Part shown: positions 7,038 to 13,171 of the stretch, one piece after another
Layout of the letters: each line of letters starts with the position of its first letter
Numbering within the stretch: the first letter of the stretch is position 1
Assembly (NCBI GenBank): GCA_016297165.1
Contig: JAEDHF010000024.1
Span: 1 to 15,798 of the forward strand
From: Oscillospiraceae bacterium
Lineage (GTDB): Bacteria > Bacillota > Clostridia > Oscillospirales > Ruminococcaceae
DNA: 15,798 nt
Direction: 5' to 3'
Translations under genes and position numbers: made by a program
Notes under the pieces: model-generated
Databases searched by the model: none
Told to the model about the DNA's origin: nothing
The model's input: only the letters and a program-made list of their open reading frames with translations

Positions 7038-7334
7038 TTACATCATGCCATCGAAGAATTCGATTGTCTTGGAATCTTCGGTAAGTGTAACGACAGCCTT
7101 CTTCCAGTCGGAAGTATAGCCTTCGCTACGGCCCATTCTCTTCTTCTTGCCCTTAACGCTGATTGTGTTAACCTTAGCTACCTTAACGCCGAAAAGTGTT
7201 TCGCAAGCCTTCTTAACCTCAATCTTGTTAGCGTTCTTTGCTACCTCGAAGGTGTACTTGCGTTCAGCAAGACCTTCCATGGATTTTTCTGTAATAATAG
7301 GACGTACGATAATGTCTTGTGCTGTCTTTTCCAT
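7038..7334 (-). CDS. rplW: 50S ribosomal protein L23
   Basis: L23 sits at the tunnel exit and is the docking point for trigger factor and the signal recognition particle. The 98 residues contain IVRPIITEKSMEGLAERKYT near the N-terminus and the family pattern VAKVNTISVKGKKKRMGRSE, a long loop toward the tunnel. Its ATG shares one base with the rplD stop codon (TAATG). It is 12 nt upstream of rplB. Confidence 0.97.
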   Translation of the reverse strand: MEKTAQDIIVRPIITEKSMEGLAERKYTFEVAKNANKIEVKKACETLFGVKVAKVNTISVKGKKKRMGRSEGYTSDWKKAVVTLTEDSKTIEFFDGMM

Positions 7335-7957
7335 TATGCATATACCTCCTCAATCTTGGCAACTGCGCCCTTAACGATGATAAACTTGTTGTAGTTTAAG
7401 ATATCGTAAACGTTAAGTGTGTTAGCCTGAGTTGTCTTTACTCCGGGGATGTTGGCTGCGCTCTTGATAACCTTCTTATCTACGCTATCGAGAACGATTA
7501 AAGCCTTTTCGTTAACGTTAAGTGCAGCAAGCATCTTAACTATGGTCTTTGTCTTGAACTCGTCCATGTTGATTGCGTCGAGAACGATCATGTCGTTATC
7601 TGCAAGCTTTGTGGAGAGTGCGGAAAGGAGAGCGAGTCTCTTAACCTTTTTATTTAATGAGTAGCTGTAGCTTCTGGGCTTAGGTCCTAATGCAATACCG
7701 CCGTGTGTCCACTGGGGAGCTCTTGTTGAACCCTGTCTTGCGTGACCTGTACCCTTCTGTCTCCAGGGCTTTTTACCGCCGCCGCTTACCTCTGTTCTTG
7801 TGAGAGTAGACTGAGTACCCTGACGCTGATTTGCGAGGTAATTAACTACTGCTGCGTGCATAACTACAGTATTGGGCTCGATGCCGAATACTGCATCATT
7901 AAGCTCGAGGTCGGAAACAGGCTGACCGTTCATATCATATACTTTTACGTTTGCCAT
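7334..7957 (-). CDS. rplD: 50S ribosomal protein L4
   Basis: L4 (207 residues) has a globular domain on the ribosome surface and a long loop that lines the exit tunnel. The loop is visible as GGGKKPWRQKGTGHARQGS, followed by RAPQWTHGGIALGPKPRSYS. In E. coli L4 represses the S10 operon by acting on the rpsJ leader. Comparable control has not been shown for clostridia, but the long leader and structured rpsJ-rplC space make it a candidate effector. It overlaps rplW by one base and lies 14 nt after rplC. Confidence 0.98.
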   Translation of the reverse strand: MANVKVYDMNGQPVSDLELNDAVFGIEPNTVVMHAAVVNYLANQRQGTQSTLTRTEVSGGGKKPWRQKGTGHARQGSTRAPQWTHGGIALGPKPRSYSYSLNKKVKRLALLSALSTKLADNDMIVLDAINMDEFKTKTIVKMLAALNVNEKALIVLDSVDKKVIKSAANIPGVKTTQANTLNVYDILNYNKFIIVKGAVAKIEEVYA

Positions 7958-7971
7958 TATGATCCTCCTCC

Positions 7972-8604
7972 TTACGCCTTAACCGCATCAGTAATGCAAA
8001 GCACTCCGCCCTTAGGACCGGGAACAGCACCCTTGATTGCGATAAGATTGTTTTCTGCGTCAACCTTTACGATTACGAGATTCTGAACTGTAACTGTTTC
8101 AGCACCCATGTGACCTGCCATACCCTTACCCTTGAAGATTCTTGAAGGGGAAGAACATGCGCCCATAGAACCGGGCTCTCTGTGCACAGGGCCTACGCCG
8201 TGTGTCATCTTGAGTCTGTGCTGGTTGTGACGCTTGATTGCGCCCTGGTAACCCTTACCCTTGCTGGTGCCCTGAACGTCGATTACGTCGCCGATAGCAA
8301 AGGTATCAGCCTTAAGAATGTCGCCAACGTTAACAGCGCTTGTGTCATCAAGTCTGAACTCCTTGAGTGTTCTCTTGAACGCTACATCGTTCTTCTTGAA
8401 GTGACCCTGCATGGGCTTGTTTACACCCTTGGGCGAGATGTCGCCGAAACCGAGCTGAACTGCTTCGTAGCCGTCGTTTTCAGCTGTCTTCTTCTGAACG
8501 ACTACACAGGGGCCGGCTTCAACTACTGTAACAGGAACAACGTTTCCTGCTTCGTCGAAAATCTGCGTCATGCCGATTTTCTTTGCGATTAAACCCTTTT
8601 TCAT
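7972..8604 (-). CDS. rplC: 50S ribosomal protein L3
   Basis: L3 binds the 3' end region of 23S rRNA early in assembly, and its long extension reaches near the peptidyl transferase centre. The 210 residues begin MKKGLIAKKIGMTQIFDEAG. The central loop GVGPVHREPGSMGACSSPSR is the extension that approaches the catalytic centre, followed by KGKGMAGHMGAETVTVQNL. The ATG at 8604 is preceded by a strong AAAGGAGG ribosome binding site, immediately after a 145-nt structured spacer. It is 14 nt upstream of rplD. Confidence 0.98.
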   Translation of the reverse strand: MKKGLIAKKIGMTQIFDEAGNVVPVTVVEAGPCVVVQKKTAENDGYEAVQLGFGDISPKGVNKPMQGHFKKNDVAFKRTLKEFRLDDTSAVNVGDILKADTFAIGDVIDVQGTSKGKGYQGAIKRHNQHRLKMTHGVGPVHREPGSMGACSSPSRIFKGKGMAGHMGAETVTVQNLVIVKVDAENNLIAIKGAVPGPKGGVLCITDAVKA

Positions 8605-8630
8605 GTGGTTTATTCCTCCTTTGGTTATTG

Positions 8631-8733
8631 GTTGAGATTTCTCAACGTGACCAAGTGCAGCGTGTCTGCCTTGGTTAGTGGTTGACCGTAGTCAACATAA
8701 CTCGAAACTTCTTCTTCGGCTGTTAAAAACAGC
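8631..8733 (-). promoter_or_regulatory. four-hairpin structured RNA between rpsJ and rplC
   Basis: The 145-nt spacer holds four consecutive hairpins in minus-strand RNA. H1 (8719-8733) pairs GCUGUU with AACAGC around UUU. H2 (8681-8696) pairs GUUGAC with GUCAAC around the stable tetraloop UACG. H3 (8651-8674) pairs CCAAGGCAG with CUGC-A-CUUGG around ACACG. H4 (8631-8646) pairs GUUGAG with CUCAAC around AAAU. After H2 and after H4 comes nearly the same single-stranded tail, CAACCA-(C/A)-UAACCAA. After H4 it leads into the rplC ribosome binding site; after H2 it leads into the 5' arm of H3. No U tract follows any stem, so these do not look like terminators. Confidence 0.65.
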
Positions 8734-8749
8734 TCTGTGGGGAATTTAA

Positions 8750-9061
8750 TCAGAATTCCATTGAAATTTCTACGCCCGCAGGTAACTCAAGACTCTGTAA
8801 AGCTTCGATAGTCTTGTTTGTGGGGCGGATTACGTCGATAAGACGCTTGTGAGTTCTGAGCTCGAACTGCTCACGGCTGTCCTTGTCCTTATGAACAGCT
8901 CTTAAGATCGTGATAACTTCCTTATTGGTGGGAAGCGGAATAGGTCCTGCAACTCTGGAGCCTGTTCTCTTGGCTGTTTCAACAATCTTTGCAGCTGCTG
9001 CGTCAACGATTGTATGCTCATAGCCCTTGATCTTAACTCTTACTACTTCCTTAACTGCCAC
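8750..9061 (-). CDS. rpsJ: 30S ribosomal protein S10 (NusE)
   Basis: S10 is in the 30S head and also acts as NusE in transcription antitermination and transcription-translation coupling. The 103 residues include VRVKIKGYEHTIVDAAAAKI, GPIPLPTNKEVITILRAVHK and the C-terminal FELRTHKRLIDVIRPTNKT. The start is a GTG at 9061 with AAAGGGG nine bases upstream; no ATG fits the family N-terminus, which begins (M)AVKEVVRVKIKG. It is the first gene of the operon, after a leader of about 300 nt. Confidence 0.97.
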   Translation of the reverse strand: MAVKEVVRVKIKGYEHTIVDAAAAKIVETAKRTGSRVAGPIPLPTNKEVITILRAVHKDKDSREQFELRTHKRLIDVIRPTNKTIEALQSLELPAGVEISMEF

Positions 9062-9360
9062 TTTCGTATCCCCTTTCGTAATATTTGCACATCATTGATA
9101 TGCGTCGGATTGAAAGTCGGATTTCTCCGAATAATAAGGCGTTTTCGTCGGCACACTATATCGTGTGTTTCGTAAAACAGCGGAATATCCCGTCCCCGAA
9201 AAAATAACGGGGGTATCTGCCACTGACAAACCCTTCCCAAAGGGGAAGAATACCGCTTCTGCCTTATCCTTCGCCCGTTCCTGACGGACCTGCTCCGCCG
9301 AAATTCCCGACCGTTTTCGCGGCCGCAACCTTCGGTTTCATCGCGTATTCGCAGTGTGCA
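9062..9360 (-). promoter_or_regulatory. long structured leader of the S10 operon
   Basis: About 300 nt lie between the predicted transcription start and rpsJ with no convincing gene. Short hairpins can be drawn at 9309-9324 (GGCCG with CGGUC), 9233-9248 (CUUCCC with GGGAAG), 9194-9212 (CCCCG with CGGGG), 9152-9167 (CACAC with GUGUG) and 9117-9130 (UCGGA with UCCGA around GAAA). The last 5' arm could instead pair with a second UCCGA at 9105-9109. Leaders of S10 operons host autoregulation by L4 in gammaproteobacteria; I see no specific match to that structure. Function is inferred from position only. Confidence 0.45.
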
Positions 9361-9366
9361 AGTAAG

Positions 9367-9395
9367 ATTATACACTATTTTTACGCCAATTACAA
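9367..9395 (-). promoter_or_regulatory. promoter of the S10-spc operon
   Basis: The minus strand reads TTGTAA (9390-9395), a 17-base spacer and a perfect TATAAT (9367-9372), placing the transcription start near 9360. It lies between the terminator of the preceding lipoprotein gene and rpsJ, where the operon promoter is expected. A second TATAAT occurs at 9423-9428 but lacks a credible -35 box. Confidence 0.72.
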
Positions 9396-9476
9396 CACTT
9401 TTCGTAAAATTCTTGTGTAGAAATTATAATGTTTCCACGCTAAAATTTTGTTTATTCTGACAAATAGTATCTTAGT

Positions 9477-9516
9477 AAAAATTTTACGGGAAAAGTAAGA
9501 ATAGCTTTCCCCGTAA
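9477..9516 (-). terminator. Rho-independent terminator after the lipoprotein gene
   Basis: In minus-strand RNA a 12-bp stem forms between UUACGGGGAAAG (9505-9516) and CUUUUCCCGUAA (9484-9495), with one G-U pair and a 9-nt loop, followed by AAUUUUU. It begins nine bases after the stop codon and separates the lipoprotein transcript from the S10 operon promoter. Confidence 0.85.
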
Positions 9517-9524
9517 TTTACTCT

Positions 9525-10217
9525 TTATTCTATTTCAACTCTCTTTATTTCCTCGGAAGCCTCTCTCGGCAAGAAGGTTACCGTATAGTCCGCCTTTTCT
9601 CCGTTTTCGAGGGTATATTTCGTTCGAATTCGCTTACATTCCCCCGTTTCCGGGTCAAGGCTGAAATCAATAACAAATTTGGTGAATTTACCGTAGGCGG
9701 CGAGGGAGGAATACTCCATAAGCTTATCCGTATCATAGTAAAGCCTCAGGATATTCACATCATAGAAGGGAATAGTCTTCGATTCCTTTACTGCCCCCTC
9801 GTAGTCGCAGAAAAGCTGTGCTCCGTCGGCGAAATAGTGACGGGCTATTCGGCTGTAGCTATAGAAATCCTCCTTACCCTTACTGGTAAAGCTCCATTCC
9901 TTTTCGTCGGGAATGGTGATAAAGTTAAGCTCTGTACCGTTATTGTATTCGTAGTATGTCTTACCCTCCTGCTCTCCCGTGTACATATACTGCATAACAT
10001 CGCCCACGAAGCGGTATTCTATACGCTGCAAGCTCTTACCCGTAAGGTTGTCTATAACCACGATGGTTGCGCTTTCCTTTTCGGTGTGCATAGCCGCCGC
10101 CTTATCAATCAGATCCTTCCCCTCGTAGTCCGCCTTGGTGCCGCAGCCGCAAAGGGTATATACTATTATAATATATATAATAAAAAAGCAGTATCTTAAT
10201 TTGCCCTGTTTTAACAT
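9525..10217 (-). CDS. lipoprotein of unknown function
   Basis: The 230-residue product has a short basic start (MLKQGKLRY), a hydrophobic stretch of about residues 10-23 and a lipobox LCGC with the lipidated cysteine at 25. It should therefore be anchored to the outer face of the cytoplasmic membrane. The mature part is rich in charged and aromatic residues, has no transmembrane segment, and looks mostly beta-stranded (for example YEYNNGTELNFITIPDEKEW and KFVIDFSLDPETGECKRIRT). That pattern recalls outer-surface beta proteins with a LolA-like or similar fold, but I do not recognise a family. It stands alone between two terminators, downstream of ptsH. An AAGGA site precedes the ATG at 10217. 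Confidence 0.8.
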   Translation of the reverse strand: MLKQGKLRYCFFIIYIIIVYTLCGCGTKADYEGKDLIDKAAAMHTEKESATIVVIDNLTGKSLQRIEYRFVGDVMQYMYTGEQEGKTYYEYNNGTELNFITIPDEKEWSFTSKGKEDFYSYSRIARHYFADGAQLFCDYEGAVKESKTIPFYDVNILRLYYDTDKLMEYSSLAAYGKFTKFVIDFSLDPETGECKRIRTKYTLENGEKADYTVTFLPREASEEIKRVEIE

Positions 10218-10234
10218 ATCCCTGTCCTTCTCCG

Positions 10235-10272
10235 AAAAAAGCTAAAGCTGTGCAAGAAACTGCACAGCTTAG
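10235..10272 (-). terminator. Rho-independent terminator after ptsH
   Basis: Minus-strand RNA forms a perfect 10-bp stem, AAGCUGUGCA (10261-10270) with UGCACAGCUU (10245-10254), around a 6-nt loop, then UAGC and six U residues at 10235-10240. It lies 27 nt after the ptsH stop codon and just ahead of the lipoprotein start. Any lipoprotein transcription must therefore come from read-through or from a promoter I could not identify. Confidence 0.88.
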
Positions 10273-10296
10273 TCTTTTATGTCGGATATATACCAA

Positions 10297-10560
10297 TTAT
10301 TCTTCAAAACCGCTTTCGATGAGCTTTGTTAAGCCGTCAACAGCAAGCTGTTCGTCGGAACCGTCTGCAATAATGCGGATAGGAGTACCGCCGACAATAC
10401 CGAGAGAAAGAATACCTAAAAGGCTCTTAGCGTTTACTCTTCTTTCTTCCTTTTCAACCCAGATAGAAGACTTGTATTCGTTAGCCTTCTGGATGAAAAA
10501 TGTTGCGGGTCTTGCGTGAAGACCAACCTGATTCTTTACCTCAACTTCTCTTACGAACAT
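10297..10560 (-). CDS. ptsH: phosphocarrier protein HPr
   Basis: HPr relays phosphate from Enzyme I to the sugar-specific Enzyme II components of the phosphotransferase system. The 87 residues carry the active-site motif GLHARPA with His15. They also carry Ser46 in NAKSLLGI, the site phosphorylated by HPr kinase in Firmicutes for carbon catabolite control. Because His15 is present this is HPr, not Crh. It is not next to ptsI here; it is a single-gene unit with its own promoter (10641-10669) and terminator (10235-10272). A GGAGGGAG ribosome binding site precedes the ATG at 10560. Confidence 0.96.
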   Translation of the reverse strand: MFVREVEVKNQVGLHARPATFFIQKANEYKSSIWVEKEERRVNAKSLLGILSLGIVGGTPIRIIADGSDEQLAVDGLTKLIESGFEE

Positions 10561-10602
10561 AATGAAGCTCCCTCCAATATCTTTACGTTTTTGTTGTCCC
10601 TT

Positions 10603-10630
10603 TTACGGCTGTTTTTATTTACCGCCGTAA
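10603..10630 (-). promoter_or_regulatory. hairpin near the 5' end of the ptsH transcript
   Basis: A 7-bp stem, UUACGGC (10624-10630) with GCCGUAA (10603-10609), encloses a 14-nt A-rich loop. It begins only a few bases after the predicted transcription start. No U run follows, so it is not a terminator. A 5'-terminal stem commonly protects mRNA from decay; that role is inferred. Confidence 0.5.
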
Positions 10631-10640
10631 TCTATAATTT

Positions 10641-10669
10641 AGTATATCCGCAACAAGGTATTTCGTCAA
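10641..10669 (-). promoter_or_regulatory. promoter of ptsH
   Basis: The minus strand has TTGACG (10664-10669), a 17-base spacer and TATACT (10641-10646), each one mismatch from consensus. The start point would be near 10634, giving an untranslated leader of about 73 nt. I see no catabolite-responsive element within it. Confidence 0.8.
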
Positions 10670-10767
10670 CCGATTTTTACTGTTTTTTGTCTGTTTTCGG
10701 TATTATTCTCTAATATCGTTTAAAGCGAACGAAAAAATTATCCGTAGATTGTCTATTTTGCCTAAAT

Positions 10768-10830
10768 AGTTTTCAACATAATATTCAACATCTACAACAG
10801 TTTTCAACCGATATCGGTTGAAACGCTGTT
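10768..10830. repeat. 22-bp perfect palindrome with repeated TTCAAC half-sites
   Basis: Positions 10802-10823 form a perfect palindrome centred between 10812 and 10813, each half being TTTCAACCGAT or its complement. Flanking AACAG (10796-10800) and CTGTT (10826-10830) can extend it to a hairpin. The half-site TTCAAC recurs at 10772-10777 and 10784-10789. The 10-mer AGTTTTCAAC occurs twice, 31 bp apart (10768-10777, 10799-10808), about three helical turns. As RNA the hairpin lies just after trmD but lacks a U-rich tail, so it is at best a weak terminator. It could be a protein-binding site. The rest of the 283-nt space holds the ptsH promoter and leader. Confidence 0.6.
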
Positions 10831-10843
10831 TTAAGCCCTTATA

Positions 10844-11530
10844 TTACTTTTTAAGCAGGTCGGGGCGCTTCTCCTTCGTTACCTTAACCGCCATTTCCTC
10901 CTGCCACTTTTTTATATTTGCGTGATGACCCGAAATAAGAACCTCGGGAACCCTTCTCCCTCGCCATTCCTCGGGACGGGTATATTGAGGGTGTTCGAGA
11001 ATACCGTTATAATGGCTTTCTATTGAATAAGCGTCCTCGTTGGGCAGTACCCCCTTCTGGAGCCTTGCCACGCTGTCGCAGAGAATAAGCGCAGGCAGCT
11101 CTCCCCCCGTTACAACATAATCCCCGGTAGAAATCTCCTCAAACTCCAGTTCGTCCAGCACACGCTGGTCAACCCCTTCGTAATGGCCACAGAGGATAAT
11201 CAGGTTCTCCTCGGCAGCAAGCTCCTTTACCAGCCCCTGGGTCAGGGTTTTCCCCTGGGGTGACATATAGATAAGCCGTGGCTTAGCCCCCTCGGGAAGC
11301 TCTCCCTCTATCGCCATAACGCAGTCGTAGATGGGCTGAGCCTGCATAAGCATACCCGTTCCGCCGCCGTAGGCCTTATCGTCCACGCGGTTATGCTTAT
11401 CGAGGGTATAATCCCTTATATTATGGCAGTTTATCTCTATGTAGCCTGCCTTCCTTCCTCGCCCTACAATACTCTCGCTCAGCACCGCCTCGCACATATC
11501 GGGGAAAAGGGTCGCTATATCAATCCTCAT
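10844..11530 (-). CDS. trmD: tRNA (guanine-N1)-methyltransferase TrmD
   Basis: TrmD uses S-adenosylmethionine to form m1G37 next to the anticodon of tRNAs reading CNN codons, which prevents +1 frameshifting. The 228-residue protein has the trefoil-knot SPOUT features: YMSPQGKTL (88-96), CGHYEGVDQRV (114-124) and GDYVVTGGELPA (136-147), which together form the cofactor-binding knot. HPQYTRP (180-186) and SGHHANI (200-206) belong to the C-terminal tRNA-binding part. It overlaps the end of rimM by 11 nt and is the last gene of a three-gene unit. Many bacteria have rplS next; here a long non-coding space and ptsH follow. Confidence 0.97.
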   Translation of the reverse strand: MRIDIATLFPDMCEAVLSESIVGRGRKAGYIEINCHNIRDYTLDKHNRVDDKAYGGGTGMLMQAQPIYDCVMAIEGELPEGAKPRLIYMSPQGKTLTQGLVKELAAEENLIILCGHYEGVDQRVLDELEFEEISTGDYVVTGGELPALILCDSVARLQKGVLPNEDAYSIESHYNGILEHPQYTRPEEWRGRRVPEVLISGHHANIKKWQEEMAVKVTKEKRPDLLKK

Positions 11531-12056
11531 CTCTTATCTCCTCGCTGTCCTCAAAAAGTCCGGGAAGGGGTCGGATAGTAAGCCTTCCCCCGTCTATATC
11601 CGTTTCGAGAAGTACCTCGGGAATAGCAGGGAACATAAGCTGTTTCCCCTCGGGGGTCTTTATTGAATATACGTCGGCGCTTCCGTTCTGATAGATATAG
11701 TCTATTTTACCGTAGCATTTTCCGCTGTCTGCGTCATATACCGAAAGCCCGATAATATCCTGTATAAACCAGGTATCCTCGGGCAGCTCTGCGTCGTCCC
11801 TGTTGAAATAGAGCATTTTTCCGATTAGCTTCTGCGCCTCCTCGGGGGTATCTATGCCCTTAAGCTTTATAACCGCCACATCGCTTTTAAGATAACGGGA
11901 TTTCTCTACCGATACGGGAGTTTTCGCCTTATCAAGATAAAGCTCCGTAAATTCCTCCAGCATTTCGGGGTCGTCGCAGTAGAACTGTATTCTTACCTCT
12001 CCCTTTAAGCCCTGAAGCTTGGTAATTTTTCCTATTTCGAGATATTGCTTTCTCAT
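11520..12056 (-). CDS. rimM: 16S rRNA processing protein RimM
   Basis: RimM is a maturation factor of the 30S head; it binds S19 and aids processing of 16S rRNA. The 178 residues start MRKQYLEIGKITKLQGLKGE, the typical RimM N-domain, which runs to about residue 85. A PRC-barrel domain follows from about 95 with TWFIQDIIGLSVYDADSGKC and ends near PLPGLFEDSEE. It overlaps the upstream hydrolase by four bases (ATGA) and trmD by 11 bases, so the genes are cotranscribed and likely coupled. The usual rpsP and KH-domain genes are not upstream. Confidence 0.95.
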   Translation of the reverse strand: MRKQYLEIGKITKLQGLKGEVRIQFYCDDPEMLEEFTELYLDKAKTPVSVEKSRYLKSDVAVIKLKGIDTPEEAQKLIGKMLYFNRDDAELPEDTWFIQDIIGLSVYDADSGKCYGKIDYIYQNGSADVYSIKTPEGKQLMFPAIPEVLLETDIDGGRLTIRPLPGLFEDSEEIRDED

Positions 12057-12985
12057 TTTCCCTCGTTCCTTTCTGTGATGCTGTTAAGCCATTTGTATAT
12101 ATCCTTGTAAACCTGTTCCTTATTCCTTTCGTGCAGGAGTATGTGCCTTGCGCCGTAATAAAGCCGCACCCTTACATTTTCACAGCCTGCCCCTTTAAGG
12201 CTTTTATAAAGAGAGGCTACTCCCCTGCCACAGCCTCCTACAGGGTCGGAAAGTCCGCTCATAAGAAGCAGGGGCATATTCTTCGGAACGCTGTCTGCCC
12301 ATTCGGGACGGGAAATATCCCGTAACAGCCCTACGATATCCCCGTAGCCCTTAGCGGTATATCCGAAGGCTCTCATTTCAATATACTTCCTTATCCGCTT
12401 TTCACGGGACAGCCAGTCCCAGCCGAAGGAGAAAATCCCCATCTTACTGCAAAAGCAGAAGCAGCCAAGATACATAATAAGCTTAAGGTGGTATCTTCCG
12501 TTTTTATAAAGACAGAGCAGCTTCGCTATTTCGGGGAGAAGCTCCTGCCCCGTTATCCTTTTCGCCGTACCCATAAGCACAGCGCCGTGGATTTCATCGC
12601 CGTAAAGGGTAAGAAAACGGCGGGTAATAAAGCTTCCCATACTATGACCGATTATAACCGAGGGTATATCGGGAAAACGCTTTTTCATCATATCGTTAAA
12701 GCGCTTAAGCGTCCTTACGAGAAAAAGTCCTCCCTCGTTTTCTGCGAAAAAGCCCAGCTCGGAATAGTCCTTAGCGGAATTACCGTGTCCGGGTAGGTCC
12801 ATAGCGCAGGCGGCAAAACCCTTTTTCGCAAGATACCGCATAAAGGGCAGATACATTCCGCCGCCCTCGCACATTCCGTGAACAACCTGGACAATAGCTT
12901 TCGGCTTCCCCTCGGGGAGTATAAGATAATAGGCTATATCTCCCCCTTTATCGGGAGCGGGAAAAAAGCCCTTGTAACTTTTCAT
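12053..12985 (-). CDS. alpha/beta hydrolase, monoacylglycerol lipase-like (serine aminopeptidase S33 type)
   Basis: This 310-residue protein has the alpha/beta-hydrolase layout of the Hydrolase_4 family, which includes lysophospholipases and monoacylglycerol lipases. The oxyanion-hole motif is VVHGMCE (34-40), DLPGHGNS lies at 63-70, the nucleophile elbow is GHSMGS with Ser115, and the likely acid and base are Asp247 (SGLSDPVGG) and His281 (GARHILLHE). A cap region of about 140-225 contains an unusual cysteine cluster (GCFCFCS, 174-180). No signal peptide is seen, so it should be cytoplasmic or membrane-associated. GGAGG lies six bases before the ATG. It leads the operon with rimM and trmD, overlapping rimM by four bases. 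The substrate is unknown. Confidence 0.88.
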   Translation of the reverse strand: MKSYKGFFPAPDKGGDIAYYLILPEGKPKAIVQVVHGMCEGGGMYLPFMRYLAKKGFAACAMDLPGHGNSAKDYSELGFFAENEGGLFLVRTLKRFNDMMKKRFPDIPSVIIGHSMGSFITRRFLTLYGDEIHGAVLMGTAKRITGQELLPEIAKLLCLYKNGRYHLKLIMYLGCFCFCSKMGIFSFGWDWLSREKRIRKYIEMRAFGYTAKGYGDIVGLLRDISRPEWADSVPKNMPLLLMSGLSDPVGGCGRGVASLYKSLKGAGCENVRVRLYYGARHILLHERNKEQVYKDIYKWLNSITERNEGK

Positions 12986-13032
12986 AGCGAACCTCCGTTT
13001 TCTGCCGCTGTATTTCTCGGCAGTCTTTCATT

Positions 13033-13041
13033 AGTATAACA
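13033..13041 (-). promoter_or_regulatory. probable extended -10 promoter of the hydrolase-rimM-trmD operon
   Basis: The minus strand reads TGT followed by TATACT (13033-13038), an extended -10 element, about 50 nt upstream of the hydrolase start codon. No good -35 hexamer is present, which an extended -10 can tolerate. A TATAAT at 13043-13048 is an alternative -10, also without a clear -35. Confidence 0.45.
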
Positions 13042-13171
13042 CATTATAGCTTAAAATAAAAGTCTGTACGGGAAAATTTTTCTCTCTGACAATATGCATA
13101 AAAAATACTGCCGCCTTATAAATAAAGTGAACAAATAAGTGCAGAAAACGCCCTTATGTAATCCTTTACTC

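Noticed and set aside
8719..8733. Possible terminator after rpsJ
   Set aside because: The stem is symmetrical and stable but is followed by CGAAGAAGAAG rather than U residues, and the operon clearly continues.
9264..9341. 25-codon frame starting ATG at 9341 in the S10 leader
   Set aside because: It lies close to the predicted transcript start without a Shine-Dalgarno sequence, and its Ala/Gly/Lys content follows the base composition. A leader peptide is not supported.
9043..9375. Open frames of 110 and 78 codons on the minus strand in the S10 leader
   Set aside because: They overlap the promoter or rpsJ start, have no ribosome binding site, show low-complexity Arg-rich composition and lack family resemblance. 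They are read-through of a GC-rich leader.
9423..9428. Second TATAAT on the minus strand upstream of the S10 promoter
   Set aside because: No -35-like hexamer occurs at 16-18 bp; in an AT-rich spacer such a hexamer arises easily.
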